Part shown: in pieces, positions 1 through 5,448 of the stretch
Position numbering within the stretch: position 1 is the first letter of the stretch
Layout of the letters: each line of letters begins with the position of its first letter
Source of the DNA: an uncultured Faecalibacterium sp.
GTDB lineage: Bacteria > Bacillota > Clostridia > Oscillospirales > Ruminococcaceae
Assembly: GCA_934525325.1 (NCBI GenBank)
Contig: CAKSZE010000080.1
Span: 1-5,486 of the forward strand
Reading direction: 5' to 3'
Length of the DNA: 5,486 bases
Notes under the pieces: model-generated
Told to the model about the DNA's origin: nothing
The model's database searches: none
The model's input: the letters and a program-made list of their open reading frames with translations, nothing else
Position numbers and translations under genes: made by a program

Positions 1-117
1 CCCAAGTACGACATCCGCGACTGGTCCCCGGACGGCACCCGCATGGGCAAGGGCATCTCCCTGAGCCACGACGAGCTGGCCATCCTCAAGGGCATTCTGG
101 AGGACATGGAGCTGTGA
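1..117 (+). CDS. YdbC-type PC4 domain protein, 3' end (partial)
   Basis: This is the C-terminal 38 residues of a gene that begins before the window; the frame starts at base 1 and stops at TGA 115-117. The visible part contains KYDIRDWSPDGTRMGKGISL followed by a short acidic helix (DELAILKGILEDMEL). That KYDIR-W-PD-MGKGI pattern is the hallmark of the bacterial YdbC/PC4 family, small proteins of about 70-80 residues related to the eukaryotic coactivator PC4. The family folds as a beta-sheet plus one helix, dimerises and binds single-stranded DNA or RNA without strict sequence specificity. About half the usual length is therefore present. The cellular role of bacterial members is not well settled; a part in replication, repair or transcription is inferred. 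Its last four bases overlap the GTG start of the HD-domain gene, so the two are almost certainly co-transcribed. The family call is firm for so short a piece, but the start and promoter lie outside the window. Confidence 0.85.
   Translation, partial: PKYDIRDWSPDGTRMGKGISLSHDELAILKGILEDMEL
99..103 (+). promoter_or_regulatory. Ribosome binding site for the HD-domain gene
   Basis: GGAGG lies 10 bases before the GTG at 114, inside the 3' end of the upstream PC4-type gene. It supports the GTG start and a translationally coupled arrangement, since the stop of the first gene (115-117) overlaps the start of the second (114-116). Confidence 0.7.
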
Positions 118-701
118 GCGGGGGCGACCGCGCAGAGTTTCTGGACATCTGGCAGCAGCACGTCACCCGCCCGGGCAGCGAAAAGCTGCTGGACTGGCTG
201 GACAAAAAGACGGATTTTTTCACCGCACCGGCGTCCACCCGCTTCCACGGAGCCTGTGAGGGCGGGCTGTGTATGCACAGCCTGAACGTCTACCACGCGC
301 TGCACGACAGCTTTTTCACCGAGGGTGAAAGCGAGGAGAGCTACGCCATCTGTGCCCTGCTGCACGATCTGTGCAAGGCCAACTACTACAAGCTGGGCAC
401 TCGCAACGTGAAGAACGAAGCCACCGGACAGTGGGAGAAAGCGCCCTTTTACAGTGTGGAGGATCTTTTCCCCTACGGTCACGGCGAAAAGAGCGTGTTC
501 CTCATTGAGCGGTTCATGAAGCTGAAGGTGGAGGAAGCAGTTGCCATCCGCTGGCACATGGGCGGCTTTGATGATGCTGCCCGGGGCGGCTGCTTTGCCA
601 TCTCGGAAGCATACGACAAGTACCCGCTGGCGGTCAAGCTGCACATCGCAGACCTGCAGGCTACCTACCTGATGGAGCACCGCACCAGCAATATGCGCTG
701 A
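114..701 (+). CDS. HD-domain phosphohydrolase
   Basis: A 195-residue soluble protein with the full set of HD-superfamily metal ligands in order: H55 (CMHSLNVYHAL), H84-D85 (ALLHDLCK), H123 (YGHGEKS), H148 (RWHMGGF) and D180 (HIADLQA). HD proteins are metal-dependent phosphohydrolases acting on nucleotides, cyclic nucleotides or nucleic-acid ends; the substrate cannot be read from the sequence. The segment TDFFTAPASTRFHGACEGGL (33-52) leading into the first His is typical of a Clostridia HD group that I recall as common in chromosomes and prophages. No signal peptide, membrane segment or second domain (such as RelA/SpoT synthetase or GGDEF) is present, so it is a stand-alone catalytic domain. 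The GTG start at 114 overlaps the preceding stop and has GGAGG 10 bases upstream; the first good downstream ATG would remove N-terminal sequence including the first His region. Transcription probably ends at the stem-loop at 709-749. The domain is certain; the substrate is unknown. Confidence 0.92.
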   Translation: MSGGDRAEFLDIWQQHVTRPGSEKLLDWLDKKTDFFTAPASTRFHGACEGGLCMHSLNVYHALHDSFFTEGESEESYAICALLHDLCKANYYKLGTRNVKNEATGQWEKAPFYSVEDLFPYGHGEKSVFLIERFMKLKVEEAVAIRWHMGGFDDAARGGCFAISEAYDKYPLAVKLHIADLQATYLMEHRTSNMR

Positions 702-708
702 ATAAAAC

Positions 709-749
709 AAACAGGCGGCTGTACAGCATTTTGTACAGCCGCCTGTTTT
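709..749 (+). terminator. Intrinsic terminator, probably bidirectional
   Basis: A perfect 17-bp inverted repeat, 709-725 against 732-748, encloses the 6-base loop GCATTT (726-731). The core of the stem is ACAGGCGGCTGTACA. The right arm ends in TTTT (746-749), giving a U-run for plus-strand transcription 8 bases after the HD gene stop. Read on the minus strand, the stem is followed by GTTTTATT, so it could also stop transcription coming from the DUF3842 gene. Stability and position make termination very likely; activity in both directions is inferred. Confidence 0.88.
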
Positions 750-772
750 GCTATGAAAACGCTCAACAAAGG

Positions 773-806
773 CAATGTCGGGCAGTCTGTGGACTGCCCG
801 ACATTG
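773..806. terminator. Second perfect stem-loop between convergent operons
   Basis: A perfect 15-bp inverted repeat, 773-787 against 792-806, closes on the 4-base loop TGTG. The stem is CAATGTCGGGCAGTC. On the plus strand it is followed by TATTTTAAAATATT, a moderate U-run; on the minus strand by CCTTTGTTG, a weaker one. Its likely role is to end the dipeptidase-DUF3842 transcript (the DUF3842 stop is at 847-849) or to back up the plus-strand terminator at 709-749. The flanks do not settle the strand. The rest of 702-846 is AT-rich (including the palindrome ATTTTAAAAT at 808-817) with no credible gene. Confidence 0.65.
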
Positions 807-846
807 TATTTTAAAATATTCTATTTTGCTGCAAAAACAGCACCTT

Positions 847-1266
847 TCAGCAGCCTTCCCCGGTGCAGAGAGCTTTCACCTTCTGCACGGCGGCAGCCAC
901 AAGGCTGCCGATGGGCTGGTCGGGCACGCCGACGATATAGTTTTCGCAGTGGTTCACCGGGATCAGCACCCGGGTGGCGCTGCTCTGGCACACTGCCGTG
1001 GCCATGGCGGGGGTGATCTCCCCCAGCAGCGCATCCGCAATAACGATGCCGATGGGCCCCACGATGATATCCGCATTGCGGCAGTTCACCACCACGGCGT
1101 TCTCGCCGGTGGCGGCGCGCTGCGCCCCGGCCTTGTGCATGGCCTGCGCGGCAACACTGTTGGTGCCCACGGCCACCAGCCGGATGTCCGGGCACTGGGC
1201 ACTGAGGGCGGCCACCAGCTGGCGTCCCAGTCCCCCGCCCTGCCCGTCAATGACAAGCACGTTCAT
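847..1266 (-). CDS. DUF3842 family protein
   Basis: A 139-residue soluble protein that matches the DUF3842 family of Clostridia, whose function I do not know to be established. The N-terminus has a hydrophobic strand followed by a glycine-rich loop, VIDGQGGGLG (5-14), resembling the first strand-turn of a Rossmann nucleotide-binding fold. Conserved-looking blocks follow: GTNS (34-37), ATGEN (52-56), the hydrophobic DIIVGPIGIVIADALLGEIT (66-85) and LIPVNHC (101-107). There are six cysteines (25, 62, 93, 107, 134, 139), the last being the C-terminal residue; no CxxC metal site is obvious. Length agrees with the family as I recall it. The ATG at 1264-1266 is preceded by GAGG (1273-1276), which overlaps the dipeptidase stop codon, so translation is probably coupled to that gene. 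Nucleotide or dinucleotide binding is inferred only from the glycine loop; no enzyme activity can be assigned. Confidence 0.92.
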   Translation of the reverse strand: MNVLVIDGQGGGLGRQLVAALSAQCPDIRLVAVGTNSVAAQAMHKAGAQRAATGENAVVVNCRNADIIVGPIGIVIADALLGEITPAMATAVCQSSATRVLIPVNHCENYIVGVPDQPIGSLVAAAVQKVKALCTGEGC

Positions 1267-1272
1267 GCTGTA

Positions 1273-1276
1273 CCTC
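1273..1276 (-). promoter_or_regulatory. Ribosome binding site overlapping the dipeptidase stop
   Basis: On the minus strand the dipeptidase stop TGA (1277-1275) runs straight into GAGG, which sits 6 bases before the DUF3842 ATG. A ribosome finishing the first gene would uncover this site, the usual layout for translational coupling. Confidence 0.75.
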
Positions 1277-2663
1277 AGAAATCGATCTCTTCCAGCCGCA
1301 GCAGCGCCAGAATGTAGATCTTGACGGCCTCCAGCAGCTTGTCGATGGGGGCAGCTTCGTTGGCGCCGTGCATCGGGCCGCCGAACTCCGGCAGCTTCAC
1401 GTCCTCATGCTCCGGGCCGAAGCTGACGGCATAGGGGAAGTGGCGGGCATAGGTGCCGCCGCCCATGGTGAAGGGGGTGGCGTTCTCGCCGGTCACCTCG
1501 TTGTAGGTGTCGATGCAGGCGCGGATGGCGGGGCTGTCGGCTGCGATATAGAAGGGCTCAGCTGCGTCCACATCCTCCAGCTTTGCGCCCTCACCCAGCG
1601 CAGCGGTGACCTGTGCGGTCAGCTTTTCGCCATTGGTGCAGGTGGGGAAGCGGCTGTCGATGGTCTGCACCAGCTTGCCGTCCTCCATATAGATGCGGCC
1701 GCCGATGATGGTCAGCGGGCCAAAGGGGCCGTCGGCACAGTCAATGCCAAGGCCGGTGCCCGCGGTGGAGCAGTGCAGCTTGCGCAGTGCTTCCAGATAA
1801 GCGCGCTCAGCATCATTGCACAGGCCGTTGTCCAGCAGGTACTCCACCACCAGACCGATGGCGTTCACCGTGCCCTCCGGCATGGCGGCGTGGCCGGACT
1901 TGCCCCAGCCGCGCACCCGCACGCCATCCCCTTCCGGTTCCAGCGTGATGTTGGGGGCGTTTTTCAGCTTGCGGATATCGGTCTTGACCAGAGCGCTGGC
2001 GCGGTCCGGCACCGCGTTGTTGGCCACACCGCCCTCAAACTCTGCAATGACGCCGTTGCACACCGGGCTGACGATCTTGCCGCCGAAGTGGCCCTTTTCG
2101 CCGTTGCACACCGGGAACTCGGCATCCGGGGTAAAGCAGAACACCGGGGCGGGGTAGTTTTCCAGATAGTACTTCACATCGTTCATGTGGGTCTCCTCGT
2201 TGTCGCCCACAATGGCACGGATGGGGTAGCGCAGCTGGTAGCCCTGCTCCTTGAGGAACTTCAGCGCGTACAGGGTGACGATCATCGGGCCCTTATCGTC
2301 CGAGACGCCGCGGCCCAGCAGCCAGCCGTCCTGAATGCGCATCTTAAAGGGGTCTGCCGTCCAGCCGTTGCCCACGGGCACAACGTCCACATGGCAGATG
2401 GTAGCCAGATATTTTTCGGGGTCTGCACCGGCCAGCTCGGCATAGCCGATGTAGTTTTCGCAGTTGCGGGTGGCAAAGCCCATGCCTGCTGCCAGCTCCA
2501 GCGTCTTGTCCAGCGCTGCCCGGGGGCCTGCGCCGAAGGGTGCGCCCTCCTCCGGGGTGCCCTCTACGCTGTCGATGGCGACCAGCGCTGCAATGTCCTG
2601 CAGCAGCTGCTCCTTATTTTCCGCAATATATGCGTCAATTTTCTGATTCAGTGCCTGATCCAT
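1275..2663 (-). CDS. pepV: PepV-like M20 dipeptidase (Sapep family)
   Basis: A 462-residue cytoplasmic metallopeptidase of family M20, closest in pattern to PepV/Sapep dipeptidases (about 470 residues), which cleave dipeptides and other short peptides from the N-terminus. The dinuclear metal site is complete: H91 and D93 in HVDVVP, the bridging D122 in GRGVSDDKGP, the general base E156 with ligand E157 in GDNEET, D180 in FTPDAEFPV and H432 in GGPMHGANE. H258 in SGHAAMPEG matches the substrate-stabilising His of the inserted dimerisation/lid domain (roughly residues 190-380). No signal peptide is present. The ATG at 2661-2663 has AAAGGA (2675-2680) about 11 bases upstream. It is the first gene of a two-gene unit with DUF3842, whose ribosome binding site overlaps its stop. 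It follows a 122-base gap with a tentative promoter, so it is probably transcribed apart from the upstream exporter operon. The metal (zinc or manganese) and exact dipeptide preference cannot be read from the sequence. The symbol is by family resemblance. Confidence 0.95.
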   Translation of the reverse strand: MDQALNQKIDAYIAENKEQLLQDIAALVAIDSVEGTPEEGAPFGAGPRAALDKTLELAAGMGFATRNCENYIGYAELAGADPEKYLATICHVDVVPVGNGWTADPFKMRIQDGWLLGRGVSDDKGPMIVTLYALKFLKEQGYQLRYPIRAIVGDNEETHMNDVKYYLENYPAPVFCFTPDAEFPVCNGEKGHFGGKIVSPVCNGVIAEFEGGVANNAVPDRASALVKTDIRKLKNAPNITLEPEGDGVRVRGWGKSGHAAMPEGTVNAIGLVVEYLLDNGLCNDAERAYLEALRKLHCSTAGTGLGIDCADGPFGPLTIIGGRIYMEDGKLVQTIDSRFPTCTNGEKLTAQVTAALGEGAKLEDVDAAEPFYIAADSPAIRACIDTYNEVTGENATPFTMGGGTYARHFPYAVSFGPEHEDVKLPEFGGPMHGANEAAPIDKLLEAVKIYILALLRLEEIDF

Positions 2664-2674
2664 GTTCTATAACG

Positions 2675-2680
2675 TCCTTT
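2675..2680 (-). promoter_or_regulatory. Ribosome binding site for the dipeptidase
   Basis: AAAGGA on the minus strand lies 11 bases before the ATG at 2663. It is the only purine-rich site in the leader and supports that start. Confidence 0.6.
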
Positions 2681-2721
2681 CTGACCGGGAGCAGATCCCT
2701 GTCTTTACACAACTATTATTC

Positions 2722-2750
2722 AGTGTAACACACTCCGGGCGGAAAAGCTA
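2722..2750 (-). promoter_or_regulatory. Tentative promoter with overlapping palindrome for the dipeptidase operon
   Basis: On the minus strand, TGTTACACT (2730-2722) fits an extended -10 element (TGn-TACACT). The hexamer 17 bases upstream, TAGCTT (2750-2745), is a poor -35. The -10 lies within a short inverted repeat, AGTGT-AAC-ACACT (2722-2734, plus-strand reading), which could be an operator or chance. The position gives a leader of roughly 50 bases before the dipeptidase ATG. Apart from this and the hairpin at 2765-2787, the gap 2664-2785 holds nothing I can identify. Confidence 0.3.
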
Positions 2751-2764
2751 CCGGCATTTTTCAC

Positions 2765-2787
2765 GACAAAAACGCCCGCGTTTTGTC
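2765..2787 (-). terminator. Probable terminator of the MATE-exoA-COG2426 operon
   Basis: Read on the minus strand, GACAAAACG pairs with CGTTTTTGTC around the loop CGGG, giving a 9-bp stem with one bulged T. The hairpin begins within the TGA stop of the small membrane protein gene (2788-2786), and the U-run lies in its descending arm. Overlap with the stop codon and the short GC part of the stem make it a weaker candidate than the stem-loop at 709-749, but it sits exactly where the operon should end. Confidence 0.5.
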
Positions 2788-3271
2788 AGCCCGCCGCAAA
2801 CAGCCCGCTGAGCGCGCCCAGCAGCCCGGCGCTTGCCAAGCCCATAATGATGCCCGCCAGCAGCACGCCGCCCATGCAGGCGATCAATACGTCCTTGAAC
2901 TTCATATCCAGAATGGAGGCTGCCAGCGTACCCGTCCACGCACCGGTGCCCGGCAGCGGGATGCCCACGAACAGCAGCAGCGCCACGGTCAGACCCTTGC
3001 CGGCTTTAGCTTCCAGTGCGCGGCCGCCCTTTTCGCCCTTATTGATGCAAAAGCGGCAGATGGGGCCGATGAGGGGCTTGTAGTAGCCCCAGATGAGGAA
3101 CTTACGGGCAAACAGGTAGATGAAGGGCACCGGGAGCATATTGCCCAGCACGCACAAAAGGTAGGTGGGCAGCACCGGCAGCCCCATGCCCAGCCCGATG
3201 GGGATAGCTCCGCGCAGCTCGATGATGGGCACCATGGAGATAAAGAAGATCAGAAGATAATTTTTCAGCAT
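2786..3271 (-). CDS. COG2426 small membrane protein ('small multi-drug export' family)
   Basis: A 161-residue integral membrane protein of the family named 'putative small multi-drug export protein' (COG2426, Pfam Sm_multidrug_ex). The diagnostic N-terminal motif MVPIIELRGAIPIGLGMG (13-30) is present, with a charged E18-x-R20 pair buried in a hydrophobic stretch. Further family-like segments are GNMLPVPFIYLFARKF (43-58) and GIPLPGTGAWTGTLAASIL (103-121). Hydrophobic spans lie at about 4-25, 33-56, 94-120 and 127-160, with a basic loop (72-92) between them. The length is usual for the family. The drug-export name is historical and poorly supported; the transported substrate, if any, is unknown. 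The ATG at 3269-3271 has AAGGAG (3278-3283) 6 bases upstream, and the gap to the exoA stop is only 15 bases, so it is the last gene of a three-gene operon. Family assignment is secure; function is not. Confidence 0.93.
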   Translation of the reverse strand: MLKNYLLIFFISMVPIIELRGAIPIGLGMGLPVLPTYLLCVLGNMLPVPFIYLFARKFLIWGYYKPLIGPICRFCINKGEKGGRALEAKAGKGLTVALLLFVGIPLPGTGAWTGTLAASILDMKFKDVLIACMGGVLLAGIIMGLASAGLLGALSGLFAAG

Positions 3272-3286
3272 TGGCTTCTCCTTATA

Positions 3287-4039
3287 TTACAGGTCGATCT
3301 GCAGCTCCACCGGGCAATGGTCGGAGCCAAAGATCTCGTTGTGGATCTCGGCGGCGCGGATGCGGTCCGCAATGCGCCGGGAAACGATAAAATAGTCGAT
3401 GCGCCAGCCCGCGTTCTTTTCTCGCGCGTGGAAGCGGTAGCTCCACCAGCTGTACTTCACCTCGTCCGGGTGCACCACCCGGAAGCTGTCCGCAAAGCCC
3501 GCCGCCAGCAGCTCGGTCATTTTGGCACGTTCCTGATCGGTAAAGCCCGCGCTCATGCGGTTGGTCTTGGCGTTTTTGATATCCATCTCGGTGTGCGCCA
3601 CGTTCAGATCGCCGCACAGGATCACCGGCTTTTTTGCGTCCAGCGCCAGCAGGTACGCCCGGAAGGCGTCCTCCCACTCCATGCGGTAGTCCAGCCGCTT
3701 CAGCCCGTCCTGACTGTTGGGGGTGTAGCAGTTTACCAGATAAAAGCCGGGGTATTCCAGCGTCAGCACCCGTCCCTCGTGGTCGTGCTGTTCCAGCCCG
3801 ATGCCGGTGGTCACTGCCAGCGGTGCCGTTTTGCACCAGCAGGCTGTGCCGGAGTAGCCCTTTTTCTCGGCTGAGTAGGTGTATTCGGTGTAGCCCTCCG
3901 GTGCAAAATCCGCCTGTCCCGGCTGCATCTTGGTCTCCTGCACCGAGAAGATGTCCGCGTCCAGTGCGGCAAAGCTCTCGGCAAAGCCGTGGGTCAGGCA
4001 GGCGCGCAGGCCGTTCACGTTCCAGCTGATCAGTTTCAT
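3287..4039 (-). CDS. exoA: Exodeoxyribonuclease III / AP endonuclease
   Basis: A 250-residue enzyme of the exonuclease III family (ExoA in Bacillus, Xth in E. coli), which incises DNA at abasic sites in base-excision repair and has 3'-5' exonuclease and 3'-phosphatase activities. All active-site motifs are visible: N7 in SWNVNGLRA, E35 in VQETKMQ, Y105 in NCYTPNS, D144 and N146 in GDLNVAHTEMDI, D215 in GWRIDYFIVS and the final D240-H241 in GSDHCPVEL. The length is normal for the family. I chose the ATG at 4037-4039 because the protein then starts MKLISWNVNG like its relatives and AAGGAG (4046-4051) lies 6 bases upstream; an in-frame ATG at 4105 would add 22 unrelated residues and overlap the upstream gene. 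It sits between two membrane-protein genes with gaps of 16 and 15 bases, so it is probably co-transcribed with them. Divalent metal (magnesium) use is known for the family. Confidence 0.97.
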   Translation of the reverse strand: MKLISWNVNGLRACLTHGFAESFAALDADIFSVQETKMQPGQADFAPEGYTEYTYSAEKKGYSGTACWCKTAPLAVTTGIGLEQHDHEGRVLTLEYPGFYLVNCYTPNSQDGLKRLDYRMEWEDAFRAYLLALDAKKPVILCGDLNVAHTEMDIKNAKTNRMSAGFTDQERAKMTELLAAGFADSFRVVHPDEVKYSWWSYRFHAREKNAGWRIDYFIVSRRIADRIRAAEIHNEIFGSDHCPVELQIDL

Positions 4040-4045
4040 GCTTTT

Positions 4046-4051
4046 CTCCTT
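4046..4051 (-). promoter_or_regulatory. Ribosome binding site that fixes the exoA start
   Basis: AAGGAG on the minus strand lies 6 bases before the ATG at 4039, in the 16-base gap after the MATE gene stop (4058-4056). It rules in favour of this start over the in-frame ATG at 4105. The same motif with the same spacing (AAGGAGAA, 3276-3283) precedes the next gene of the operon. Confidence 0.8.
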
Positions 4052-4055
4052 ATTG

Positions 4056-5432
4056 TTATGCCTGATATTTTGTTTTCCATGCGCCGCTGCGGAAGCGCAG
4101 CACAAAGCAGGTCACACGGCAGGTCCAGTCGATGACCATCGCCACCCACACGCCCACAGCGCCCCAGCCCATGCGGACGCACAGCAGATAGCTAAAGCCC
4201 AGCCGCCAGCACGCCATGCTGAGGATGGATACCACCATGGTAAATTTCACATCGTTTGCCGCACGCAGGGCGTTGGGCAGCACGAAGGACAGCGGCCAGA
4301 AGAGGATGGCGCAGCCCGCGTGGATGGTGACCAGCGTGATAGCCAGCTCCATCGTCTCGCCGGAAAGGGCGTAGACGCCCACCAGCTGCCGGAGGAACAA
4401 CAAAATCGCTCCGTTGGAAAGCCCCATGGTGATATAAGCCCACAGCAGCAGCTTGCGGGTGTAGTAAACGGTCTGCTCGTGGTCACCGGCACCGATGCAG
4501 CGCCCCACCACCGTGATCATAGCCAGACTGATGGCCTTACCCGGGATGACGCCCATGCCGTCCAGATTGTTAGCCACGGCGTTTGCCGCGATCTGCACCG
4601 TGCCGAAGGTGGAGATCATGCTCACCACCAGAATGCGCCCAGCCTCGAACAGACTGTTCTCAAAGGCCGAGGGGATGCCGATGCCCAGAATGCGCTTTGC
4701 CATGCCGCCGTCCAGCCGCAGGGTCTTGGGCACGGTAAGCACTGCATCTTCCCGGTAGCACTTGCGTAAAATCAGCGCCGCAGCCACCACGCGGGACACC
4801 ACGCTGGGCCATGCTACGCCGTCCACGCCCATTTTGAAGCCGAAGATGCACACCGCGTTGCCCACGATGTTGATGATGTTCATCAAAAAGCTGATCTGCA
4901 TGGAGATCTTGGAGTTGCCGATGCTGCGGAACAGTGCCGCGCCGCCGTTGTACAGCGCCAGAAACGGGTAGCTGAGGGCGATGATCTGCAAATATTTCAC
5001 GCCCGCGTCCAGCACGTCGGCGTCAATAGAGCCGTAAAACAGCCGGATCATGGGGCGTGCCAGCACAAAGCATACTGCGCCGATCACCACACCGGACAAG
5101 CCGCTGAGCAGCAGCAGCTGACCGGCGCTTTTGTCAGCATCCGGGCGGTCCTTTGCGCCCAGATACTGGCTTACCACCACCGCGCCGCCGGTAGCCAGCG
5201 CCGCAAACAGCACGATGATAAGGTTGTTGATCATGTCCACCAGACTGACGCCGGAGATAGCCGCCTCGCCGCAGCGGGACACCATCATGGTGTCGGCCAT
5301 GCCAACCGTCACTTCCAGCAGCTGCTCCACCAGCAGCGGGATGGCCAGTACCAGCAGATCCTTTTGGCTGAACAGCGGCTCCCGCCCGCCGTTCAGGCTG
5401 CTTTTTTCATTGCCATGCAGTAGCTTTGTCAT
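4056..5432 (-). CDS. MATE-family efflux transporter
   Basis: A 458-residue polytopic membrane protein of the MATE (multidrug and toxic compound extrusion) family, which exports organic cations or drugs by antiport with sodium or protons. The length is usual for the family (about 450) and the hydrophobic pattern fits 12 helices in two homologous halves, with the second MatE repeat starting near IGIPSAFENSLFEAGRI (251-267). Family-like motifs include EQLLEVTVGMADTMMVSRCG (36-55), GGAVVVSQYLGAKD (82-95), ALFRSIGNSKISM (166-178) and NIVGNAVCIFGFKMGVDGVA (188-207). The subtype and substrate are not determinable by eye. The ATG at 5430-5432 is chosen because GGGAGGGGAG (5439-5448) lies 6 bases upstream; a GTG at 5453 would add 7 residues but lacks a good ribosome binding site and would overlap this one. 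It is the first visible gene of an operon with exoA and the COG2426 gene; its promoter is not visible and may lie beyond the window edge. Confidence 0.95.
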   Translation of the reverse strand: MTKLLHGNEKSSLNGGREPLFSQKDLLVLAIPLLVEQLLEVTVGMADTMMVSRCGEAAISGVSLVDMINNLIIVLFAALATGGAVVVSQYLGAKDRPDADKSAGQLLLLSGLSGVVIGAVCFVLARPMIRLFYGSIDADVLDAGVKYLQIIALSYPFLALYNGGAALFRSIGNSKISMQISFLMNIINIVGNAVCIFGFKMGVDGVAWPSVVSRVVAAALILRKCYREDAVLTVPKTLRLDGGMAKRILGIGIPSAFENSLFEAGRILVVSMISTFGTVQIAANAVANNLDGMGVIPGKAISLAMITVVGRCIGAGDHEQTVYYTRKLLLWAYITMGLSNGAILLFLRQLVGVYALSGETMELAITLVTIHAGCAILFWPLSFVLPNALRAANDVKFTMVVSILSMACWRLGFSYLLCVRMGWGAVGVWVAMVIDWTCRVTCFVLRFRSGAWKTKYQA

Positions 5433-5438
5433 TCGTTT

Positions 5439-5448
5439 CTCCCCTCCC
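5439..5448 (-). promoter_or_regulatory. Ribosome binding site that fixes the MATE start
   Basis: GGGAGGGGAG on the minus strand ends 6 bases before the ATG at 5432, a very strong Shine-Dalgarno match. It would lie inside the coding region if the GTG at 5453 were the start, which argues against that longer form. Confidence 0.75.

Noticed and set aside
808..817. Palindrome ATTTTAAAAT
   Set aside because: A short AT-rich palindrome in a terminator flank is expected by composition; no promoter-like spacing to any gene.
753..1317. Overlapping plus-strand frames starting at 753 and 775
   Set aside because: They begin in the terminator region, run through the second stem-loop and continue antisense to DUF3842; no ribosome binding site or recognisable motif.
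1368..2672. A 434-codon open frame on the plus strand
   Set aside because: It lies wholly antisense to the dipeptidase, whose complete metal-site motifs prove the minus strand is coding. Its translation is low-complexity, rich in Ala, Gly, His and Val, as expected from the reverse complement of GC-rich codons.
2783..3874. A 363-codon open frame on the plus strand
   Set aside because: It runs antisense across both the COG2426 gene and exoA, including the gap between them, and its Gln/His/Ala-rich translation resembles no protein. Both genes on the other strand have clear family motifs.
4040..4105. Longer exoA form starting at an ATG at 4105
   Set aside because: The extra 22 residues do not look like the family, overlap the MATE coding region and lack a proper ribosome binding site, whereas the ATG at 4039 has AAGGAG at ideal spacing.
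3930..4769. A 279-codon open frame on the plus strand
   Set aside because: Antisense to exoA and the MATE gene, with a His/Gln-rich translation and no motif; a shadow of GC-rich codon usage.
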